A DNA stretch of 64,000 bases from Nocardioides anomalus (GCF_011046535.1 NZ_CP049257.1:3038001-3102000); one strand, 5' to 3'; shown: positions 14,440-22,358, counted from the stretch's first letter. Numbers and translations: made by a program. The notes: generated by a model not told the origin, from the sequence alone.

Positions 14440-15833
14440 CGAGCTCGACCACCCGCATCGTGAACGTCGGCGCCGACCTCCTGGCCGACGCCCTCGACGC
14501 GCAGGCCGCCGAGGTCACCCGCGTCGACTGGCGCCCGCCGATGACCGGCACCGAGGCCGACCTGGTCGCGGTCGCCGCCGACCCGCGCCGGCCCGCGGCG
14601 AACGCCGATGCGCTGGCCCGGGTGCTGGCGGTCACCGCGACCCTGGTCGACGTGGCCCCCGCCTCCGAGCTGCTCGGGCTCGAGCCGGGGCAGTTCCTGC
14701 ACGCCGGCCCGCCGATCACCTGGGACCGCGCGTCCGGTCCGCTACGCGGTGCGCTCATGGGCGGCGCCGCGCTCGAGGGGCTGGTCGAGGACCCCGAGGA
14801 CGCCGTGCCGCTCTTCGAGGCCGGCACGTCGGTCTCCCTCGAGCCGTGCCACCACCGCTCGGCCGTCGGTCCGATGGCCGGCGTGGTCACGCCGTCGATG
14901 TGGCTGTGGGTCCTCGAGGACCCCGAGAGCGGCCGCCGGACGTACTGCTCGCTCAACGAGGGGCTGGGCAAGGTGCTCCGCTACGGCGCGTACTCCCCCG
15001 ACGTGCTGACCCGGCTGCGCTGGCTGGGCGACGTGCTGGGCCCGCTCCTCCAGGCGGCGGTGCGCACCGTGCGCGACCAGCAGGGCCCCGTCGACGTGAC
15101 CGGCATCCTCACCCAGATGCTCCAGATGGGCGACGAGGCCCACAACCGCAACCGGGCCGGCACGCTCATGCTGCTGCGCGACCTGTCCCCCGCGATGGTG
15201 ACCAGCGGGTACGACGCCGCCGACGTGGCCGAGGCGCTGCGCTTCGTGGGCGGCAACGACCACTTCTTCCTCAACCTGGCCATGCCGGCCTGCAAGCTGG
15301 CGCTCGACGCCGCGCGCGGGATCCCGGGCTCGACCATGGTCGTCGCCATGGCCCGCAACGGCACCGACTTCGGCATCCAGACCGCCGGCACCGGCGACGA
15401 GTGGTTCACGGGCCCGGCGCAACTGGCCGACGGCCTGTTCCTGGGCGACTACGGCCCCGAGGACGCCAACCCCGACATCGGTGACTCGGCCATCACCGAG
15501 ACCGCCGGCATCGGCGGCTTCGCCATGGCCACGGCGCCCGCCATCGTGCGCTTCGTGGGCGGCTCGGTGCCCGACGCGCTGGCCACCACCCGCCGGATGC
15601 ACGAGATCACCCTCGGCGAGAACCCGCGCTGGTCGGTGCCGGTCCTGGAGTTCCAGGGCACGCCCACCGGCATCGACGTGACCAAGGTGTGCCGGACCGG
15701 GATCCTGCCGCAGATCAACACCGGCATGGCCGGCCGGGTGGCGGGCGTCGGGCAGGTCGGCGCCGGGCTCGTCACCCCGCCCGCCGAGATCTTCCCGAAG
15801 GCCCTGGCCCGCCTGGCCGAGCTGACCCGCTGA
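14436..15833 (+). CDS. DUF1116 protein, proposed oxamate carbamoyltransferase subunit (YlbE/AllG type)
   Basis: This 465-residue protein is a full-length DUF1116 member. Conserved patches include ALMGGAALEGLVEDPEDA, PCHHRSAVGPMAGVVTPSMW, LQMGDEAHNRNRAGTLML and GNDHFFLNLAMPACKL. It starts at GTG 14436, sharing GTGA with the FdrA stop. The partners in E. coli (FdrA, YlbE, YlbF) are proposed to form oxamate carbamoyltransferase, giving oxamate and carbamoyl phosphate. A carbamate kinase, which would recover ATP, is not present in the window. The stop abuts the stop of the convergent lysozyme-like gene with no spacer. Confidence 0.87.
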   Translation: MTSSTTRIVNVGADLLADALDAQAAEVTRVDWRPPMTGTEADLVAVAADPRRPAANADALARVLAVTATLVDVAPASELLGLEPGQFLHAGPPITWDRASGPLRGALMGGAALEGLVEDPEDAVPLFEAGTSVSLEPCHHRSAVGPMAGVVTPSMWLWVLEDPESGRRTYCSLNEGLGKVLRYGAYSPDVLTRLRWLGDVLGPLLQAAVRTVRDQQGPVDVTGILTQMLQMGDEAHNRNRAGTLMLLRDLSPAMVTSGYDAADVAEALRFVGGNDHFFLNLAMPACKLALDAARGIPGSTMVVAMARNGTDFGIQTAGTGDEWFTGPAQLADGLFLGDYGPEDANPDIGDSAITETAGIGGFAMATAPAIVRFVGGSVPDALATTRRMHEITLGENPRWSVPVLEFQGTPTGIDVTKVCRTGILPQINTGMAGRVAGVGQVGAGLVTPPAEIFPKALARLAELTR

Positions 15834-16676
15834 TCAGCCGGTGATGCGTACCCGCTGATCGACGCTCGCCGTGTTGCCGGCGGCGTCCGTGGTGGTGACG
15901 GTGACGTCGGCGCGGACCTTCTTGCCCGACGCCAGGGCGCGCTGCACGAGCCGCTGCACCGACGGCCGGAGCGGCACGGTCACGGACGCCACCTGGCCGG
16001 CGGCCAGCGCGACCGGCGCGACGGCCTTGGGCCGCTGCCGGCCGACCCGGACCACCGCGCTCACCGCGGCGGTGCAGGCCTCGGCGGGACAGGCCACCGA
16101 GAGCGCCAGCCCACCCGCGGTGAGCGCCGGTTGCCGGCGCACCGCGGTCACCTGCGGCACGGGCGCGGTGGTGTCGACCGGGGTGCACGCCGTGCCGATG
16201 AGCGCGCGGGCCTCGCCGAGGCGGGGCTGGTAGCGGCCGCGGTACTGCGTCGCGGGCCGCTCCACGTCGGCCACCCACTCGCCGTACGCGGTGTCGGGCG
16301 GGTACGGCGCGGTGCGCGCGGTCGCGGCGTGGTCGAGGAACCAGTCGAGCTGGACCTCGGGGTCGTTCGGGAACCCGGGGTAGGTCGCCTTCCAGATCGA
16401 CCTCTTCATCTGGAAGTAGCCGGCCGAGTCGCCGCCGCCGGCGGGCAGGTTGCGCAGCCCGGACTCGACCAGCGCGGCCATCACCGGCAGCTCGCCGGGC
16501 AGCCCCCGCGCCGCGGCACCCGCGGCCATCCAGCCGGCCACGGCGGCCTGGCCGGCCTCATCGCCGGGGTAGGCCGTCGCAGCGCAGGGGTCAGCGGCGT
16601 GCGCCGCGGGGGTGGCCGGTGCGAGCACCAGCGACCCCGCGGCGAGCGCCAGGACGAGGAGGCTCCGCAGCCGCAC
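15834..16676 (-). CDS. Secreted lysozyme-fold (lytic transglycosylase-like) protein
   Basis: This 280-residue exported protein starts at GTG 16676 with a signal peptide (residues 1-27, cleavage after AHA). The N-terminal domain resembles a transglycosylase: ALVESGLRNL places a likely catalytic glutamate at residue 71, followed by DSAGYFQMKRSIW, which matches the substrate-cleft GYFQ motif. This predicts cutting of peptidoglycan glycan strands. From about residue 165 (DTTAPVPQVTAV) a beta-rich extension with a pair of cysteines (ACPAEACTA) resembles an Ig-like or Big domain. It probably acts in the cell wall. Activity is inferred from the motif only. Confidence 0.75.
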   Translation of the reverse strand: MRLRSLLVLALAAGSLVLAPATPAAHAADPCAATAYPGDEAGQAAVAGWMAAGAAARGLPGELPVMAALVESGLRNLPAGGGDSAGYFQMKRSIWKATYPGFPNDPEVQLDWFLDHAATARTAPYPPDTAYGEWVADVERPATQYRGRYQPRLGEARALIGTACTPVDTTAPVPQVTAVRRQPALTAGGLALSVACPAEACTAAVSAVVRVGRQRPKAVAPVALAAGQVASVTVPLRPSVQRLVQRALASGKKVRADVTVTTTDAAGNTASVDQRVRITG

Positions 16677-16704
16677 CCGTCGAGGGTAGGGCTGGAAGGC
16701 CCTC

Positions 16705-17910
16705 TCAGTACGCGGGTTGGCTGGGATCGACCTGGTTGACCCAGGCCGCCACGCCGCCGCCGACGTGCACGGCGTCGGCGTACCCCGCGCCCTTGACGAT
16801 GGCGAGGGTCTCGGCCGAGCGCACGCCCGACTTGCAGTGCATGACGATCTGCTTGTCGCTCGGGAGCTTCTCCAGGGCGGTCCCGTTGAGGAACTGGTCC
16901 TTGGGGATCAGCACCGAGCCGGGGATCCGGTTGATCTCGTACTCGTTGGGCTCGCGCACGTCGATGAGGACGAAGTCGCGGGTGCCCTCCTCGCGCTCCT
17001 TGAGCATGTGCTCGAGCTGGATGACCGAGATCGTGGAGCCGGCGGCCGCGTCGGCGGCCTCCTCGGAGATCGCGCCGCAGAACGCGTCGTAGTCGATGAG
17101 GCCCGTGACGGTGGGGTGCTCGCCGCACAGCGCGCAGTTCGGGTCCTTGCGCACCTTGAGCTTGCGCCACGACAGCTCGAGGGCGTCGTAGATCACGAGC
17201 TCGCCGACCGCGGGGTCGCCGATGCCGGTGATGAGCTTGATGGCCTCGTTGACCTGGATCGAGCCGATGCTCGCGCACAGCACGCCCAGCACGCCGCCCT
17301 CGGCGCAGCTCGGGACCATGCCCGGCGGCGGGGGCTCGGGGTAGAGGCAGCGGTAGCACGGCGCGTCGTCGGCCAGCGTGGGCGCGAAGACCGAGGCCTG
17401 ACCGTCGAAGCGGTAGATCGAGCCCCACACGTAGGGGATCCCGAGGAAGTACGCCGCGTCGTTGACCATGTAGCGGGTCGCGAAGTTGTCCGTGCCGTCG
17501 ACGATGAGGTCGTAGCCCTCGAAGACCTGCAGCACGTTGTCGTTGTCGAGGCGCTCCTCGTGGAGCACGACCTCGACGTACGGGTTGGCCTCGGCGATGG
17601 ACTCCTTGGCCGACTGGGCCTTGGACTTCCCGATGTCGGACTGGCCGTGGATGATCTGGCGCTGCAGGTTGGACTCGTCGACCTCGTCGAACTCCGCGAT
17701 GCCGAGGGTGCCCACGCCGGCCGCGGCCAGGTAGAGCAGCGCCGGGCTGCCGAGGCCGCCGGCCCCGATGACCAGGACCTTGGCGTTCTTCAGCCGCTTC
17801 TGCCCGGTCATGCCGACGTCGGGGATGATCAGGTGGCGGCTGTAGCGGCGCACCTCGTCGATCGTCAGCTCGTCGGCGGGCTCCACCAGCGGGGCCAGGT
17901 GTGTGGGCAC
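16705..17910 (-). CDS. moeZ: Adenylyltransferase/sulfurtransferase MoeZ
   Basis: This 401-residue two-domain enzyme adenylates and thiocarboxylates sulfur-carrier proteins (MoaD, ThiS, CysO type) for molybdopterin and cysteine/thiamine sulfur transfer. The N-terminal ThiF/MoeB domain has VLVIGAGGLGSPALLYLAAA (GAGGLGS at residues 49-55), with zinc CxxC pairs in CYRC and CALC. The C-terminal rhodanese domain has its active cysteine in HCKSGVRSAETL. GTG 17910 was chosen because GAGGAG lies just upstream, while the longer ORF start has no support. The Mo hydroxylase of region 1 needs such a pathway. In mycobacteria the same gene neighbours TetR and DUF3107 genes. Confidence 0.95.
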   Translation of the reverse strand: MPTHLAPLVEPADELTIDEVRRYSRHLIIPDVGMTGQKRLKNAKVLVIGAGGLGSPALLYLAAAGVGTLGIAEFDEVDESNLQRQIIHGQSDIGKSKAQSAKESIAEANPYVEVVLHEERLDNDNVLQVFEGYDLIVDGTDNFATRYMVNDAAYFLGIPYVWGSIYRFDGQASVFAPTLADDAPCYRCLYPEPPPPGMVPSCAEGGVLGVLCASIGSIQVNEAIKLITGIGDPAVGELVIYDALELSWRKLKVRKDPNCALCGEHPTVTGLIDYDAFCGAISEEAADAAAGSTISVIQLEHMLKEREEGTRDFVLIDVREPNEYEINRIPGSVLIPKDQFLNGTALEKLPSDKQIVMHCKSGVRSAETLAIVKGAGYADAVHVGGGVAAWVNQVDPSQPAY

Positions 17911-18045
17911 GGGTGCTCCTCGGGAGGGATCAGGGTGACTCTCGACCGAACGCCGCACGGGCCCCGGTCTGTTCCCTCCATGGTGGCCGCCGCCCGGCGC
18001 GCACCCAACCCGGTCCCGTCATCCGGGCAACGACGTCCTTGTGGG

Positions 18046-18051
18046 TAGGGT
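18046..18051 (+). promoter_or_regulatory. -10 box of a leaderless promoter (TAGGGT) for the TetR gene
   Basis: TAGGGT ends 7 nt before GTG 18059. It indicates that the TetR reading frame should begin at GTG 18059, upstream of the apparent frameshift. Confidence 0.55.
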
Positions 18052-18058
18052 CACGCAG

Positions 18059-18696
18059 GTGAGCACCGGCCAGTACGACGTCGACGCCGCGCGCCCGCGC
18101 GGGGGCGGCTGCCGCGCCGCGAGCGCCGCGCGCAGCTGCTGGAGTCCGCGCTGGAGGTCTTCGTCGCCCAGGGCTACCACGCCGCCGCGATGGACGACAT
18201 CGCCGAGCGCGCCGGGGTCTCCAAGCCCGTGCTCTACCAGCACTTCCCCGGCAAGCTCGACCTCTACCTGGCGCTGCTGGACCGCTCCTGCGACGCGATC
18301 ATCGAGAACACCCGCGAGGCCCTGGAGTCCACCCAGGACAACCGCCAGCGCGTCGAGGCCACCATCGCCGTCTTCTACGACTACGTGGCTAGCGACTCGG
18401 GCGCGTTCCGCCTGGTCTTCGAGTCCGACCTGACCAACGAGCCCGCCGTGCGCGAGCAGGTCGAGCGCGTCACCACCGAGACCGCCGCCCTGGTCGCCGG
18501 CGTGATCCACGAGGACACCGGCCTGCCCGACGAGCAGTCGCGGCTGCTGGCCGTCTCGCTCGTGGGAATGGCCCAGGTCAGCGCCCGGTTCTGGCTCACG
18601 GAGGCCGGTGGCCTCAGCCGCCCCGACGCGGCCGCCCTGGTGGCCGGCCTCGCCTGGCGCGGCATCGGCGGCTACCCCCGCACCGACGAGCACTGA
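18059..18696 (+). CDS. TetR/AcrR family regulator, apparent frameshift near the 5' end
   Basis: From 18106 onward the sequence reads RLPRRERRAQLLESALEVFV and then a standard TetR helix-turn-helix, MDDIAERAGVSKPVLYQHFPG. No ATG, GTG or TTG opens that frame before ATG 18190, which would cut off the first HTH helix. The expected start GTG 18059 (STGQYDVDAARPR) lies in another frame. The two join at the G-run 18101-18105: one extra G restores a single 213-residue protein. This is either a sequencing indel or a real mutation. Mycobacterial Rv3208 occupies the equivalent position next to the DUF3107 gene. If the frameshift is real, the product is probably not functional. Confidence 0.75.
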
Positions 18697-18744
18697 GACC
18701 ACCCTCCCCCCTTCCCTGACTGCAGACTTCTGAGGAGAACCACC

Positions 18745-18969
18745 GTGGAGATCAAGATCGGCATCCAGCAGGCTGCCCGCGAGCTCACCGTCGACGTCGA
18801 CGACACCCCCGAGGCCGTCGAGAAGCTCGTCGCCGACGCCATCGCCACCGAGGGCGGCGTGATCGCCCTCACCGACACCAAGGGTCGCCGCATCGTCGTC
18901 CCCGGCGCTAAGGTCGCCTACGTCGAGATCGGCACCGGCGCCCCCGGCACCGTCGGTTTCCTCCGCTAG
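18745..18969 (+). CDS. DUF3107 family protein
   Basis: This 74-residue protein matches DUF3107 over its whole length (MEIKIGIQQAARELTVDVDD, then VVPGAKVAYVEIG). The homologue in Mycobacterium tuberculosis is TB9.4 (Rv3208A), a small secreted T-cell antigen of unknown biochemical role; that link is from memory. GTG 18745 is preceded by GAGGAG 8 nt upstream, a strong ribosome site. No membrane segment or signal peptide is visible. It follows the TetR gene by 48 bp, and this pairing is conserved in actinobacteria, so TetR may influence its expression. Confidence 0.9.
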   Translation: MEIKIGIQQAARELTVDVDDTPEAVEKLVADAIATEGGVIALTDTKGRRIVVPGAKVAYVEIGTGAPGTVGFLR

Positions 18970-19014
18970 CACCCCCCGCCCGCCGCAGCGGGCAGCAGCA
19001 CCGCAGGAGCACGC

Positions 19015-19290
19015 ATGGTCGGCACCATCCTCTGGGCGCTGATCGGTGGCGCGGTCATCGGCATCCTCGGCAAGTGGGCCGCCCCGGGCGACCGCGACAT
19101 CCCGCTCTACGCGACCGTGCTCTGCGGGGTCGGCGGCGTGTTCCTGGGCAACTGGCTGTACGTCGACGTCCTCGGCTTCCGCGCCCAGACCTTCGGCATC
19201 GACTGGTGGCGCCACATCTGGCAGGTGGCGGTAGCCGCGCTGCTGGTGGTGGGGGTCACCAGCCTGCGTCGACCGCGGCGACGGGTCTAG
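19015..19290 (+). CDS. GlsB/YeaQ/YmgE-like small membrane protein
   Basis: This 91-residue protein has three hydrophobic segments: ILWALIGGAVIGILGKWAA, YATVLCGVGGVFLGNWLYV and HIWQVAVAALLVVGVTSLR. Glycine-rich spacing in the first two is typical of the GlsB/YeaQ/YmgE (transglycosylase-associated) family, membrane proteins linked to stress responses. The C-terminus is very basic (RRPRRRV), consistent with an inside orientation. A GCAGGAGCA ribosome site lies 5-10 nt before ATG 19015. Its biochemical function is unknown. Confidence 0.78.
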   Translation: MVGTILWALIGGAVIGILGKWAAPGDRDIPLYATVLCGVGGVFLGNWLYVDVLGFRAQTFGIDWWRHIWQVAVAALLVVGVTSLRRPRRRV

Positions 19291-19391
19291 CCGGCGGCTC
19301 TCGCTCCTGGCGCTGGGCTCTCGCCTGCCGTCGCCGTCTCTGCTGGTTGGCGTGATCAATTGCGTAGCGGCCGCGCGCTCACCACCCCGAC

Positions 19392-19469
19392 TCCCGCTGT
19401 CAAGGACGCTCCGCGCCACTTCGTGGCGGACGGCGGCCTCCGGCGACAGGTCCGTCCTTGACAGCGGGA
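19392..19469. repeat. Long inverted repeat A (17-bp perfect arms)
   Basis: Arms at 19392-19408 and 19453-19469 are exact reverse complements (TCCCGCTGTCAAGGACG). The 44-bp interior contains a further small hairpin, GCCACTTCGTGGC. The element looks like a compact mobile or dispersed repeat rather than a simple terminator, because no T-tract follows. Confidence 0.75.
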
Positions 19470-19566
19470 CCCGGTCTGGCTGGTAGGGGCGCGCTAAGGG
19501 CGAGGCTGCGCCCCGCCCCACACAAGCGCGGCCGCCAAGGCGACCACGCCGCGGTCCGCCTCCACG

Positions 19567-19644
19567 CACTTGTAACGCTCAGTTACGGGAACTGTCGACC
19601 CGTTGCAACGGGTCGGAAGATCCGATAACTGCGCGTTACAAGTT
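19567..19644. repeat. Nested palindrome B with AT-rich outer arms
   Basis: The outer arms CTTGTAACGC (19569-19578) and GCGTTACAAG (19633-19642) are perfect, followed inward by CAGTTACGG against CCGATAACTG. The centre is a perfect 20-bp palindrome, CGACCCGTTGCAACGGGTCG, at 19596-19615. The whole 78 bp could fold as one cruciform. Its AT content is higher than the surroundings. Confidence 0.75.
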
Positions 19645-19726
19645 TCCCGGCGCCGGCCGCGGCAACCCGCACCACACCCCCACCCACCCGTGAAGGCGGA
19701 GACGAGACGGTGCCGCCGCCGAACCA

Positions 19727-19909
19727 GGCCGCCTGTGGACTGACCCGGCCTCCGCCGGGCCGGGGTTCGCCGTCGAAGGCTGAATCCGCGGCGTGGGGCA
19801 CGCATGCCCAACGCAAGAGGGCTGGAAGCAGTCGCGTGCAACACGGCGTCGGTTGCCTTCGGCGGTGAACACCGGATCCGGCGGAGGCCGGGTCAGTCCA
19901 CAGGCGGCC
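19727..19909. repeat. Inverted repeat C (32-bp perfect arms, 119-bp interior)
   Basis: The arms 19727-19758 and 19878-19909 are exact reverse complements over 32 bp (core GGACTGACCCGGCCTCCGCC). The interior is partly complementary as well (GTTCGCCGTCGAAGGC against GCCTTCGGCGGTGAAC). It resembles a non-coding miniature inverted-repeat element. No target-site duplication was identified. Confidence 0.75.
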
Positions 19910-19955
19910 GGACCCGAGAGCCCGCACCACGAGACCCAGCACCCAGACAAAACCC

Positions 19956-20669
19956 CTAAGAAGCCAACCCCAGCTCCGCCATCCGCTCCGCATGCCGCTC
20001 CGTGATCCGCGTGAACATCCGCCCGATGGCCGCGAGGTCCAGCCCCGGCCGGTCGACACCACCGGCGAGCAGCGCCGAGAGCGCGTCCCGCTCGGCGGCG
20101 ACCCGCTGGGCCTGGGTGAGCGCCTCCCCCATGAGGCGGCGGCCCCATAGCGCGAGGCGCCCGCCGAGGCGCGGGTCGGCGGCGATGGCCGTGCGGACCC
20201 GGTCGACCACGAAGGCGGAGTGCCCCTCGTCGTCGAGCGAGGCGACGACCAGGTCGCGGGTGCCCGGGTCGAGGTAGGCGGCGATCTCGCGGTAGAAGTC
20301 GTCGGCCAGGCCGTCGCCGACGAAGGCCTTGATGAGGCTCTCGTACCAGTCCGAGGGGGCGGTGTGGGCGTGGAAGAGGTCGATGGCGTCGCGGAAGGGG
20401 GCCATGGCGGCGAAGGGGTCGCCGCCGAGCTCGGTGATGCGGGCGTGGAGGGCGGCGACCTTGGAGAACTCGGCGCTGGCCATGGTGGCGATGGCGACCT
20501 TGTCCTCCATCGTGGGCGCCATGCGGGCGTCCTCGGCGAGGCGCTCGAAGGCCGAGATCTCGCCGTACGCGACGGCGCCGAGCAGATCGAGGACCGCGTC
20601 CTTGTAGAGCGGGTCGTCGGGGAACTCCGGGGTGTTTCCGGGCGCCGCACCGGACGCAGATTCAGCCAC
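19956..20669 (-). CDS. Ferritin-like fold protein (MiaE-like family)
   Basis: This 237-residue protein resembles the ferritin-like/MiaE_2 family. Glutamate and histidine positions typical of a di-iron four-helix bundle occur as GEISAFERLAED, ASAEFSKVAALHARI and SLDDEGHSAF. Relatives of MiaE hydroxylate modified tRNA, but the actinobacterial group has no proven role. It starts at GTG 20669 and has no signal peptide. It is divergent from the RhlE-like helicase, as in mycobacteria (Rv3210c/Rv3211, from memory). A TAGGGT hexamer lies 4 nt before the start, closer than the usual leaderless spacing. Confidence 0.75.
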   Translation of the reverse strand: MAESASGAAPGNTPEFPDDPLYKDAVLDLLGAVAYGEISAFERLAEDARMAPTMEDKVAIATMASAEFSKVAALHARITELGGDPFAAMAPFRDAIDLFHAHTAPSDWYESLIKAFVGDGLADDFYREIAAYLDPGTRDLVVASLDDEGHSAFVVDRVRTAIAADPRLGGRLALWGRRLMGEALTQAQRVAAERDALSALLAGGVDRPGLDLAAIGRMFTRITERHAERMAELGLAS

Positions 20670-20728
20670 GCGCGCACCCTACCGATACCATTGCCGCAGG
20701 TAGAGGCCGCAATCCTGCGGCTCCCAGT

Positions 20729-22348
20729 ATGTGCGCGGTCGTCGTGAGTGTGACGAGTCGGCCGCTCCTGCAGGCTGACAACCACACACGAAAGCGAAGA
20801 ACGCTGACCACGACATTCCGCGAGCTCGGGGTCCTGCCCGAGATCTGCGACGCCCTCGAGCGCGCCGGCATCACCACCCCCTTCGCCATCCAGGAGATGA
20901 CCCTCTCGGTCGCGCTCCTCGGCACCGACCTCATCGGCCAGGCCCGCACGGGCACCGGCAAGACCCTGGCCTTCGGCATCCCGGTGCTGCAGCGCAGCGT
21001 CACGATGAGCGACCCGGCGTACGCCGACCTGCCGCAGGGCAAGCCCCAGGCCCTCATCGTGGCCCCGACCCGTGAGCTCGCGCTCCAGGTCTCCAACGAC
21101 CTGGCCCTGGCCAGCAAGGACCTCGGGCTGCGGGTGCTGACCGTGTACGGCGGCGTGGGGTACGACGGGCAGCTCGACGCCCTCAAGGACGGCGTCGACA
21201 TCGTCGTCGGCACCCCGGGTCGGCTCATCGACCTGGCCGACCGCCGGGCGCTGGACCTGTCCCACGTGCACGCGCTCGTGCTGGACGAGGCCGACGAGAT
21301 GCTCGACCTCGGCTTCCTGCCCGACGTCGAGAAGCTGATCTCCAAGACCCCCGAGACCCGGCAGACGATGCTGTTCTCGGCCACCATGCCGTCGGCGATC
21401 GTCACCCTGTCGCGCCGCCACCTGCGCCACCCGATGAACATCCGCGCGGAGTCCTCCTACGAGAACGCCACCGTGCCGGCCACCGCGCAGTTCATCTACC
21501 TGGCCCACGACCTCGACAAGCCCGAGATGATCGGGCGCATCCTGCAGGCCGAGGACGCCGGCAAGATGATCGTCTTCACCCGCACCAAGCGCCAGGCGCA
21601 GCGGGTGGCCGACGACCTGGCCGAGCGCGGCTTCAGCACCAGCGCCCTGCACGGCGACATGGCCCAGGTCGCGCGCGAGAAGGCGCTGACCAAGTTCCGC
21701 GAGGACAAGCTCCAGGTCCTGGTGGCCACCGACGTCGCCGCCCGCGGCATCGACGTCGCCGGCGTCACCCACGTCATCAACTACACCTGCCCCGAGGACG
21801 ACAAGACCTACGTCCACCGGATCGGCCGCACCGGCCGCGCCGGCGCCTCGGGCATCGCGATCACCTTCGTGGACTGGGCCGACCTGCACCGCTGGAAGAT
21901 GATCAACAAGGCGCTCGACCTGCCCTTCGACGAGCCGCAGGAGACCTACTCGACCTCCGAGCACCTCTTCCACGACCAGGGCATCGCGCCGGGCACCAAG
22001 GGCCGGATCAAGGACCCCGAGCCTCAGGAGCGGGCTCCGCGCAGCGACCGGGGCGACCGCGGTGGCCGTGGCGAGCGCAGCGGCGAGCGTGGTGGCGAGC
22101 GTGGTGGCCGCGGCGAGCGCGGTGACCGTCCGCAGCGCAACCGCAGCCGGACCCGCACCCGCAGCGGCGAGAGCGTCGAGGGCTCCGCGCCCGTGGCCGA
22201 CGGTGCCGCCGCCACGACCGAGCCGGCCGGCGAGGGCGCCTCGCGCAACCGCCGTCGTCGGCGTCGCCGGTCGGGCTCCGGCTCGGGCTCCGGCTCGGGC
22301 TCCGGTCCGGTCGCGTCCTCCGGCGAGCAGGCCACCGCCTCGGCGTAG
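20729..22348 (+). CDS. DEAD-box RNA helicase (RhlE/CshA-like)
   Basis: This ATP-dependent RNA helicase is up to 539 residues. Motifs in order from the ATG at 20729: Q-motif PFAIQEMT, Walker A ARTGTGKT (72-79), PTREL, TPGRL, DEAD (186-189), SAT and HRIGRTGRAG. The arginine-glycine-rich tail (RGDRGGRGERSGERGG) and a terminal SGSGSGSGSG stretch are typical of RNA-binding helicase tails. Family-like sequence begins only at about residue 27 (TTTFRELGVL), so the true start may be CTG 20804 or a GTG at 20744-20750 rather than ATG 20729. Likely roles are RNA decay or ribosome assembly, especially in the cold. Confidence 0.9.
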   Translation: MCAVVVSVTSRPLLQADNHTRKRRTLTTTFRELGVLPEICDALERAGITTPFAIQEMTLSVALLGTDLIGQARTGTGKTLAFGIPVLQRSVTMSDPAYADLPQGKPQALIVAPTRELALQVSNDLALASKDLGLRVLTVYGGVGYDGQLDALKDGVDIVVGTPGRLIDLADRRALDLSHVHALVLDEADEMLDLGFLPDVEKLISKTPETRQTMLFSATMPSAIVTLSRRHLRHPMNIRAESSYENATVPATAQFIYLAHDLDKPEMIGRILQAEDAGKMIVFTRTKRQAQRVADDLAERGFSTSALHGDMAQVAREKALTKFREDKLQVLVATDVAARGIDVAGVTHVINYTCPEDDKTYVHRIGRTGRAGASGIAITFVDWADLHRWKMINKALDLPFDEPQETYSTSEHLFHDQGIAPGTKGRIKDPEPQERAPRSDRGDRGGRGERSGERGGERGGRGERGDRPQRNRSRTRTRSGESVEGSAPVADGAAATTEPAGEGASRNRRRRRRRSGSGSGSGSGSGPVASSGEQATASA

Positions 22349-22351
22349 CCT
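22346..22351 (+). promoter_or_regulatory. -10 box (TAGCCT) overlapping the helicase stop codon
   Basis: TAGCCT ends 7 nt before ATG 22359. Its first three bases are the TAG stop codon of the helicase gene, so one sequence serves translation termination and leaderless initiation of the next gene. Confidence 0.55.
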
Positions 22352-22358
22352 GCCCGGC

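Larger units (their letters stand above)
19291..19955. other. 665-bp gene-free region with three inverted-repeat structures
   Basis: No credible coding sequence lies here; the ORFs that cross it have no family character. The stretch contains three unrelated long inverted repeats, listed separately. It separates a plus-strand membrane-protein gene from a minus-strand ferritin-like gene (convergent), where only a terminator would be expected. No transposase or tRNA was recognised. Confidence 0.7.

Noticed and set aside
16682..16704. AGGGC...GCCCT hairpin after moeZ
   Set aside because: The stem is only 5 bp with a 6-nt loop and no T-tract.
19291..19955. Small ORFs or a tRNA gene within the repeat island
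   Set aside because: No cloverleaf was recognised, and the ORFs have no start signals or family similarity.
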